Below, piece by piece: positions 55,438 to 64,000 of a DNA stretch of 64,000 bases (positions are counted from its first letter, which is position 1; every line of letters begins with the position of its first letter). The position numbers and the translations under genes were made by a program. This DNA is from Prinsepia uniflora (lineage: Eukaryota; Streptophyta; Magnoliopsida; Rosales; Rosaceae): NCBI GenBank assembly GCA_032719365.1, contig CM064863.1, positions 64,691,583 through 64,755,582 of the forward strand, given 5' to 3'. The notes under the pieces are model-generated. The model saw only the letters and a program-made list of their open reading frames with translations. It had not been told where the DNA came from and did not search any database.

Positions 55438-58400
55438 ATTCATGTAAATTGAGAAAGGACGACACATGGCATGATTTGATTGGGGAAATATCTAGGGAGG
55501 ACCCACCAGATGAATGACAAGTGTCACCCATCTGATTGGCCCATAACCTAATATTTTGGGTTTATCCTCATCTCCATCAATCATCATCTTCTCTGTTTTT
55601 CTCGCAAACCCCGTGAAACCCATAACCCGTGAACACCCAAACCCCCCCAAACCCACACCAACACCTCTCGATCATCATCATTTTCTTGTGACCCGTGAAT
55701 GAAAGTTGAAGGGGACGACTAGATGATCATGATGGTGGCCACGGAGGAGCAACGACAGCGAGGTAAGGGAAAACCCCAAAAGCCCAATTTTGAGTTCAAA
55801 AATGGAAAATTACGTTTGAGCTATCATTAAACGTTTTGGTGGTTTGGACGAGGTTCTAGGGGATCATACGAACTCAGGGGGCTTGGAATCGTAGGCAACA
55901 GTGGCTGGAGTCGATGGTAGAACAGAGTTACAAGTCTCAGTCACTGTTCATGCAATCACAGGTATAATTCTAGGTCGAATTTCCCAGTTTTGATCACGTA
56001 GATCGATTAGGATTGTTTAGAAGAAACTATAGGAACAAATTGGGAGGAAAATGGTTGAGAATTGAGGGAGAACCAGCTAGGTCGGGTTGCGGGTCTGTGC
56101 GACCCGATTGCAGGCAAGACGTATATAGATAGTTAGTGACCTTCGAGTATAATTTGGATAGGTTCGGAAGTCCCAGAGATAGTAGATTAGCCTCATGGAG
56201 GCTTATGACACGCATATCGAGGTGACAGCTTGGACGGTCTGTGGGTGGACTTTTGCTTTCGAAATATGACGCATGCATAATTATTTTACATGTTTTATAT
56301 ATGTTATTTCTATGATTGTGATTGTGGTATTTATGCTTTACGTATTTACACGTATCTTGAGGTTTATGGCTTTATACGGTATTTATATGTACTAGTGTTT
56401 CAATAATGGTTTAATAGAATGGTTTTTGGATTTGGAAATATAGAGTCGGGCTTGAGACCCATTTGATTTGGAAACTATCGGACTTAGAGTCCATTTGATT
56501 TAATGGGATTTCGGGCTGGAGGCCCGTTTGGTTTACATGATCAGGCTAGAGGCCTAGTTGATTATGATATCGAGCATGAGTCCCAATTGTGGGTTATAAA
56601 TGTGATTTTGGGTTTGAAGACCCTAAATGGATTTGGATTTGAGAAATTGGATTTATGGATTTATGATGGTTTTATGGAAATTCCGGGTGTGACCCCTTTG
56701 GAAAGTTTTGAAATTATTTTATAAAATGTTTTCCACATACCATCCTTATATGAGGATATATGGATGGTCTCCTCCAGATGTCTGGGACACTGGGGAAGTC
56801 ACGGCGCATTGCCTGCGAGAGGTCATTGCATAGAGTGACCAGACCGTATAGTGACTCAGGAGCAGGATTGCTATGATTAGACGTCTGGGACGTCAGAAAT
56901 CTTGGATGTCAGAAATTGACCCGGAGAGACCCTGGCAGCACGCGTTGCTTAGACCGAGATATGACATCTGGTTCGTTAAGCATCTAGGATGCTAGGCATC
57001 TGGTGACAGGACCCGTCCCAAATCCCTCCGGGATTAACGCGGGACGTGCTTGCTCCCGTCTAACACGAAGTGTTAGACAAGGGATAATTCCAACCTCAAC
57101 CCGTTCGAGGCTTCCAGAGTGCGCCAGGATCGGAGGAAGTGTATGTTGTCTCAGTCTGCGCTACAGCCCGCATCCGCGATCAACTTGAAGGGCATTAAAA
57201 CCATTGAAAGTTGTGAGTGGGCAAAACCAATAGTTTAATAAAATAAACACATTTCACAAAAAAAAAAACGTTTATGCCCTTCACTAAAAAGCATGCATAC
57301 ATTCGAAAACCAGTTATCAAAATGAAACCATTAGGGCATTAGCCCAAAACCGTAAAACCAAAGTATATGGATCACTACCCAAATCCATGTGGGAACTCAG
57401 CCCAAAACCATCACACGTGGGAACTCAGCACAAAACCAAGTAGATGGGAACTCAGCTCAAAACCAATCATGTGGGTCTCAGCCCAAATCCAAAACACTTG
57501 GGTCTCAGCCCAAAACCAATCCTCAACATCCTTGATGCCTGACATCCCAGATGTCACAATCAATACCGTCACGGTTCCAAGCTACGTGTGCTACTCGGGG
57601 TCTCAATCCCAAGTCTCCCCAGGGTCCACCCATGTCAATGACCCGCAGATCAATGACCCTTCCTAGGGGGAGGTTTTAACCTCTGGCAATCCTGTTCCCG
57701 CTATACAAACTGGTCGCTCCATGCAATGACCCCTTGCAAGCAATGCCCCGTGACTACTCCAGGATACTACGAGACATCTGGAGGAGACAACCCGCCACTC
57801 CAGGATACTATGGGATGTCTGGAGGGCAACCGTTCGTGAGGATGGTATACGGAACACCGTTTTATAAATCATCTCAAAACTGCTCAAAGGGCTACACCCG
57901 GGTTTTCCATAACACCATCGTAAATTAAAATCCATTTGGCGTCCCTCACCCGAAATCATATTATAAATCATAATTGGGCCTCATACCCAATATCATAACC
58001 AACTGGGCCTCAAGCCCGAATTCGTAAACCAACGAGGCCCCCTGGCCTAATCATATAAGTCAATTGGGCCTCCAGCCTGATTTCTCATGAAATCAAATGG
58101 ACTCTAAGTCCGATAGTATCCAAGTCAAATGGGCCTCATGCCTGGTTCCATATTTCCAAATCCAAAACTAGTTCATTAAATCGTCATAGAAAACACAGCA
58201 CGTATAAGCACGATATAAAAGCATAAACCTCGAAATACGTGCAATTATGTCAATCACCAAAACACCACATATGCACTCAAAGAATGTATTTAATACATAT
58301 AAAATAGTTATGCACGCATCTCAGTTTAGAAAACAAGGTCCACTCACAGACCGTCCTTGATGCGCCTCGATATGCTCGCCATAAGCCTCTCCCGGGCCAA

Positions 58401-60276
58401 TCACCGTCTATGGGGTTCCCAAACCTGTCCAAATCATACTATAGGGTTACTAACACTCCCAATAACCTTCCATTAAATTCCTGTAATTTTCCGGAATTTT
58501 CAACATATTTTAAACTAGATCCTAAACCTTCGGAAATCCCGAACTATATCAAAACGATGTCCGATTGACTTGAAACTAGTCCCAAAATGTTCGTTACATC
58601 GAATAGATGATTTCGTATGTTGAAACCTCCCCCAAAAGGTGACCAACTTGCCCCCACGCTCCGCCCCAAGGCCCTTCGCGTGGGAGCCACGCGCCCTTGC
58701 ACTGTACATCTTCAAGCTCCAGCCGAATGGTCCAGACCGGTCCAACTGGTTTGGCCGGTCCAACTGAACCGGCGTGACCTGTCCAGGTCCATATCTCCCC
58801 CATTTTTCATTCTTTTCATCCATTCCAATTCCTATAGCTTCCTCTCATCATTTCTAGCCTATCTATATGATTAAAACTAAGAAACACTACCTAGAACCCA
58901 TTGGTTCCAAGCACCCTTCAAGGCCTTGTTTTTTCTCCCGTGGTCTGAGCCCATCTAAGGGTTAAAAAGACCTCCTAAGGATTCCATTAAACTCCTAAGA
59001 TGCATAAAAACATGTTTGGGAGTTCGATTTGAGCTTACCTGGTCGGAAAGCGAATTCAGTGGCCAACCACCGAAAATCCTCATGGTCGCTGTCCGGGCTG
59101 CTCAGCCGTCCTCAGCCACCATTCCTAATCCCATATGACTCGTACAACCCCCACAAATATTATCAAATCATCAGGACCCATTCAAAATGTCCAAATCCCA
59201 AAATCCAAAATTTGAAATGTAAAAGGTTACGAGTTTACCTCTATCGTGAACTTCACCCCCGCCTAAGGCAGTCCTGCGGCATGCCACCGTTTCTCTCAGC
59301 CCAACCCTTCCCTCAGCCACCGGCGGTCTTGCGGCATGTATCTGTGTTAGGTGAGCAATGGATGGGTGACACTTTTCACTCATCCATTGGGTCTGTCTAA
59401 AATATCTAGACCCTTCTGAATGACAAAAGTCCCCCGTCTCGTAACCCGTTCAGTAGTGCCATAGAACTTTCATGACCCGTATCTTTCAAGTTGAACGTCC
59501 AATTTCGACGTGTCGTCTATCTACGGACTCGTACCCGATCTACGTAACGGTCCTCAGCCCTCGGGCATCAGACCTCCCGGGTCAAAAGTCAACTTTTTGC
59601 CCTCGTTCTGGGGTAAAATTGTAATTTCGCCCTGAACGTCCGATTAGCCTCGTTAATCCATAATTAACTCTTAATTAATCCCTAAAATTAGAGACCCGTC
59701 GTTACATCTGGGATGCCGAGAATTGGTATTTGGTAAACATGAATTATTGGATTTGAGAAATAGTATTTCTGTGTTTATGGATTTGGGCAGTGGCCCACAT
59801 GATTGGATTTATGGTTTTGGGCTGAATTTCCACACTTGGTGGATTTTACTGTTTTGGGCTAAGGCACTAGTGACTTAAGGAAGGAAATGGCTTTAGTTTT
59901 ATAAACGGTTTTTATTATATTTGAAATTAACTAGTTTTCGTATGCATGCATGCTTTTTAAGTGAAGGGTATAAATGTCTTTTATGAAATGATTTTTATTA
60001 AATTATTTATTTTCGTCCGCTCACAGCTTTTATGGTTTTAATGCCCTTCAAGTTGATCGCGGTGCAGGCTGTAGCAGTGACCAAGATACCACAGTCCACC
60101 ACCGACCTTGGAGCGCTCTGGAAGCCCGTTGGGCTATTGGTTCAGGTTATCCCATGTCTGGCCTTCGCATTACACGGGGGTTAGACGGGTGTCTGGCCCT
60201 ACGTGTCACACGTGGATGAGACGGGAGTATGGCACAACCCGCGTTAATCCCGAGGGGATTGGGATGGGTTGTGTCA
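55438..60276 (+). repeat. Old plus-strand LTR split by a solo LTR
   Basis: Pieces 55438-57003 and 59712-60276. The first piece starts within the LTR at ATTCATG and has GACAAGTGTCACCCATCTGA, GGTGGACTTTTGCTTTC, GCATGCATAATT and the GGGCTTGAGACCC series. The second has CCCTTCAAGTTGATCGCGG and ends GGGATGGGTTGTGTCA. The first 250-300 bp of the LTR are missing, lost at the junction with 53250-55437. Confidence 0.75.
57004..59706 (-). mobile_element. Solo LTR in inverted orientation
   Basis: 2703 bp from TGACAGGACCCGTCCC to GACCCGTCGTTACA, with perfect TCTGG duplications at 56999-57003 and 59707-59711. It shows family landmarks: GTGAGTGGGC at 57213, GCATGCATAC at 57291, a CACGCGCCC site near 58688, and GGGTGACACTTTTCACTCAT near 59363. 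No coding region. Confidence 0.92.
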
Positions 60277-60395
60277 TGATGCCTCGTCTTCAGCTCTACC
60301 CTAACTGAGGTCGTGATCAACTAGTTCTACCAACTAGAGCCTAGTACAATTAACTCTTTCAAGCAGATCCAAATGGTATTCCTCAGTTAGTTCAT

Positions 60396-60725
60396 GATAT
60401 AGACCAACTGCCTCTTCTTACTGGAGGACTTGTTCCCGTTAAGTAGGGAGAACCTAGGCCATTGCAGAGGTACACAACTCAGTTCAACCACGAGTACTAT
60501 GGGTGCGCCAAGATAGACGACAAGGTAGCCTTCACCGCTTTCAAAGGAAGCCTCAGAGAGTCCCATTTTAGATATGTTACACCTACAAAAGGTTGGTCTA
60601 CCTATAATGAACTTATGAAACAAGTTGTGATTCATGGCAAAGTTGAGCTGCTAACCAACAAGGGAGACACTACATCACCCAACATTCACCGCTCTAGCGT
60701 TGGGAGCTCGATCAACATATACTAA
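60396..60725 (+). pseudogene. Gag fragment of a Ty3/gypsy element
   Basis: Reads RYTTQFNHEYYGCAKIDDKV, AFTAFKGSLRESHF and KGWSTYNELMKQV, the pattern of the capsid-like part of Tat-lineage Gag (a run of helices with F-GL and a later Y-EL). It ends at a TAA at 60723-60725. Its Gag type differs from that of the chromodomain element nearby. Confidence 0.6.
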
Positions 60726-61383
60726 CTGAGAAATCCTAACACATAACCCTCGGCTTAGCAATCGACCCCGGGCCAAAACCACAGTCAACATTCTTCGAGC
60801 GGGAAGAAGAAGGATTACTCCCATTCGTACAACCCAAGAAAAAGGGGGAAGAGCCATGGCCACTACAACAATACCCACCAGAGCTATCATATAACACATT
60901 TACACTATGGGAACCTAGCTACCCTCTAACATATTTAAACTAAGGGCACACATACCACTTAGTACCATACTCACATGGCACAGGAGGAACCGACCACATT
61001 GCACAATACACAATGGTCTACTCACATTTAATACTTGCACTTTCCACAAGGACAAGGTTGACTAACCACAAAAGACCATGTCTTACCACATACAACGGTT
61101 AGCACAACATATGAACATGCCGAGCACACAAATACTTACACTATATCCTTTCAGTACTCCAATCATGTCATGAAAAATTACATGAACAACACTTGCAATT
61201 TTTCACCTCTATTCTCCCATCAGCATCCTACTTAGGTCAAGCACTCGGGGGAGTAAGGGACATACATTGAAACTCAGAAGGTTTGTACAGCACAAGTCTT
61301 CAACTAAGGCAAATGCCTAAACATTTGGAACATTTCCTAAGGAAAGAACTCAAAATAATATTGAGTTCTAAGACTGCTTTACA
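60726..61383. other. Retrotransposon-derived sequence, no gene read
   Basis: Follows the gag fragment and is probably the rest of the same dead element. No protease or RT motif was found. The second half is AT-rich. Confidence 0.35.
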
Positions 61384-61606
61384 TAACTTAAATACATGCT
61401 GACCGAATACATCCTCAGTTAGACTACCCTCAGTCATTCTTAACAAGCATACATTTATTAATTTAAATACATGCAAACTGACCACATCGTCTGTCAAACC
61501 ACACATGCATATATTTATTAAGTTAAATAGATGTAGACAGAACATGTTTTTTGGTCAGTCTAAAAAAGCATATGTTTACCCATTAAATACCTACAAACTG
61601 AACAAA
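61384..61606 (+). repeat. Degenerate tandem repeat of about 65-72 bp
   Basis: Four loose copies, each with TTAAATACATGC- or TTAAATAGATGTA-like sequence followed by a GACCGA-, CTGACC- or ACAGAAC-type stretch and GCATA-ATTTA. They lie in the 3' part of the dead element. Confidence 0.55.
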
Positions 61607-61734
61607 GAAGGCAACGCTAGGAAGCATTAACACTTAAAAAAAATTTTAGACAATGTGAATACGTATATATTGATAAAAGGCAAAAGACCTCGGTCTTCCA
61701 AAGTAACAAAAATATGTAAGGCAAATCCTATACT

Positions 61735-62105
61735 ACCCGACGTTAGCAGGTGATGTCAGCGCTAACGTCAGCGTTGACCTGCATTGACCGACGCTTGTGG
61801 GCTTGTGGGCTCATGGCCTCAAATTTTGAAGTGAAATTTGTCTTGTTCGAATGGTTTCGATGTCCTGAATCTAATGGTGGTGGTTTCGAGTAGATCAGAG
61901 ATCGTTTGATTGGTGTTTTGAAGGCTTTTCTCCTTGGGAAGTGTGTTCGAGATGTATTTTCGGTTCTGGGGGTTGTGGGGATTTATTGTATAGACTTATA
62001 TCAATTGTTAGTAACCCTCGGGTATGAATAGTTGGTTTCTAAGGGTATTTTAGTAATTTTATTGTGATGTGTCAAACGGGAGCAGGTCCTCCCACGCTGT
62101 AGGTT
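61735..62105 (+). repeat. LTR fragment of the same family, internally deleted
   Basis: Has GATGTCAGC and GACGTTAGC sites, TCTAATGGTGGTGGTTTCGA, the GGGTATGAATAG stretch and then CAAACGGGAGCAGGTCC. That run joins the middle and the far end of the family LTR without the intervening 1.5 kb or so. Confidence 0.6.
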
Positions 62106-62144
62106 AGTACGAGATTTCAAAAACTAAGTGGAATGAGGGTTAGT

Positions 62145-62525
62145 CTAGCCTACACCATCAACGGTCGACTCCAGTTGGCTAGTCTCATAGCCAATCGGAG
62201 GAGGCCCAATCAACTCGACCACTGGAGCAAGCTCAGTCTGCTCAAGATGAATGGACGAAACCATTTTTGGCTTTCTTTGCTCGCCTTCTTCTTCGTCGTC
62301 TGTCTCTACCATCAACAGAGTCATCTGCATACCGGGCTAGGGAGTAGTGTTGAGCTTGAGGTATGAATAGGTTCGAAAGATGTTCTTATACATCTCCCGC
62401 TCAATGACCGTGGCAAACTCATCCAGTTTCTTTTGATGCGCCTTAGACCCTAAGAACTTGCTCAAATCATCTACTTTGGCAGACACGATTTTAGCCCTCA
62501 ATGTAACAACCCGTCCTGAGTTCAC
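62145..62525 (-). pseudogene. Acidic ORF fragment of unknown function, one in-frame stop
   Basis: A minus-strand frame of 126 codons is interrupted only by a TAG at 62339-62337. It reads AKIVSAKVDDLSKFLGSKAH, LDEFATVIEREMYKNIF, TYSYLKLNTTP, stop, PGMQMTLLMVETDDEEEGEQ and IHLEQTELAPVVELIGPPPI. It has a helical first part and an acidic stretch, and I do not recognise a domain. Its 5' part runs into the LTR start at 62502, so the original protein was cut by that insertion. It may be part of a retrotransposon accessory ORF, but this is not shown. Confidence 0.5.
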
Positions 62526-64000
62526 GAGATTAATTAAGGATTATCGTGACTAATCAGGAATTATTCATGGATTTTTGGATAGTCGACTCAAAATGACGAT
62601 TTTACCCCTAGGAATAAGCAAAAAGTTAACTTTTAACCTGCTAGGTCAAATGCATGAGGCCTGAGAAGCGTTACGTAGATCGGGATGCCACGAGTCCGTA
62701 GACAGGTGGCACATCGAAATCAGACGTTCAAATGGAAAGTTACGGGTCACGAAAGAATAATGGTACTATTCATATTTTACGAGACGATTGAACAAATGGC
62801 AGTTTTGGATTGGGCTGAAATCTTGGGGGGGGGGGGAGACCACTTGATGAGTGACAAGTGTCACTCATCTAATTAGCCCAAAACCCCAAATGGGATATTT
62901 GTTCATTTTCATCTCTTTGTTCCTTTTTAACCTGAAACATACACAAGCACCACAACCTACACCCATCTTCCTTAAACCTCATCCAATAATTATTGAGTGT
63001 GAATGGAAGTGAGAGAGTAAAGGGAGACGATCACGGCGGTGGCAACGGTTTGGACAACCGTCCACGGTGGCTGGAAACTCGCAAGAAGGCCATTTAAAGT
63101 TCAAAAATTCGAATTCGAATTCTAGGGATTTTTAGGGGTTTCTAATGATCAAGTCTAATTCCTAGGACCCAAACAAACTCAGGGGAATGGTTTGGAAGGA
63201 TTGAGGTGGCCGAAGTTGATGGGAAAACACAATTGTAGGGGATGTCATTGTTCATGCTTGGGAAGGTAAATTCAAAACCATTTCTGGTGTTTTGGAGGTC
63301 GTAGGTCACTTCTAGGGATCAAGGCGAGTCTAGAGGTCCAAAAATGGTGGGAAATGGTCGGAGGAGTGAAAACCAATCGAGTCAGGTCATGGGTCTGGTT
63401 GACCCGGTTGTAGGGGTCTGCGTCGACCCGTCGAGAGGTTGACGATGATGATGTCAGCAGGGTGACATTATCATATGTTAGAAGTGTCAGGCCGCATGGC
63501 CAATCAGGGACTGCCACGTGGCAGCTGTCAAGTCCATTCAGCACTAACAGGTGTCAGACACGTGGACCAGTCAGGTGATGATACGTGGCACATCAGACCT
63601 GACACATGTCAAACCTATCAGGTTGACATCAGCATGACGTCAATGTTGATTTTGATGGTTGACTGCAGACGTCAGTGTTGACTTTTACTGACGTCAACGT
63701 TGACTTTGACCAGCGTTGACCAGGAACTTTGACTCGCGCATGGGGCACATGGGCATGAAGTACATGGTGGGACCTATCTTTTTCAAAAGGTTTCGACGAT
63801 CTGAATCCAATGGTGATTGTTTCAGGTCAATCGGAGATCGTTAGGTTGGTCAATGTGAGGCTTTTAGCTTAGGGAAACGTGTCCGGGACACATTGACTTT
63901 TCTAGGAGTTTTGAGGGTTCTTGATTAGGACTTGTCTAGGTTGGTAGTGACCTTTAAGTATGTTTTGGACAGGTCGAGACGACCCGAAGAGTTCAGTATA
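62502..64000 (+). repeat. LTR of the same family, continuing beyond the window
   Basis: Starts TGTAACAACCCGTCCTGAG and follows the family map: CGTAGACAGGTGGCACATCG, GACAAGTGTCACTCATC, a G run (62826-62838), a TGACGTCA and TTGAC-rich block (63440-63720), AATCCAATGGTGATTGTTTC and the GACAGGTCGAGACGACCC stretch. The end and any internal region lie outside the window. Confidence 0.8.

Overview
The window is plant nuclear DNA, most likely from a eudicot. It holds two spliced plant genes with GT-AG introns (one intron is GC-AG), a ribosomal-protein promoter with telo-box and site II motifs, and a dense set of LTR retrotransposons of plant lineages. I cannot name the species.

Three host-gene loci are visible. 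A five-exon gene on the minus strand at 443-2316 encodes a protein phosphatase 2C-like protein that appears to have lost catalytic metal ligands. A five-exon minus-strand gene at 49955-51627 encodes cytosolic ribosomal protein L14 (eL14, 134 aa). A decayed piece of a BAHD acyltransferase lies at 48138-48400 (plus).

Most of the rest is nested transposon sequence. From 3600 to 10538 a complete insertion (GTATC target duplications) of a Tat-type Ty3/gypsy element carries a broken gag, a 24-bp minisatellite and an antisense ORF, but no pol. From about 12.2 to 18.0 kb a decayed LTR holds a younger solo LTR (13034-16757). A Mutator-like MITE with 9-bp target duplications sits at 18244-18966.

From about 19.5 to 42.6 kb one old plus-strand LTR has been split by three insertions, each with a perfect 5-bp target duplication: a pol-less gag element (20901-28372), a solo LTR (29410-32305) and a nearly intact Tekay/Del-like chromodomain Ty3/gypsy element (32383-42175). 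The last has two 2609-bp LTRs with only about ten differences, a tRNA-Met primer site, a polypurine tract, gag, protease, RT, RNase H, integrase and a chromodomain. One in-frame TAG interrupts gag-pol. From 42.6 to 46.3 kb there are further LTR pieces of the same family.

The right third holds the eL14 gene, an internally deleted inverted LTR (53250-55437), another old LTR (55438-60276) interrupted by a solo LTR (57004-59706, TCTGG duplications), a gag fragment, degenerate tandem repeats, an unidentified acidic ORF fragment and the start of one more LTR that runs off the window.

The main biological story is heterochromatin-like nesting by one LTR family. Its LTRs have unusually long inverted termini, arrays of TGACGTCA and TTGAC motifs and small palindromes. 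Abundant solo LTRs point to frequent LTR-LTR recombination. I saw no CRISPR, tRNA, rRNA or prokaryotic features.
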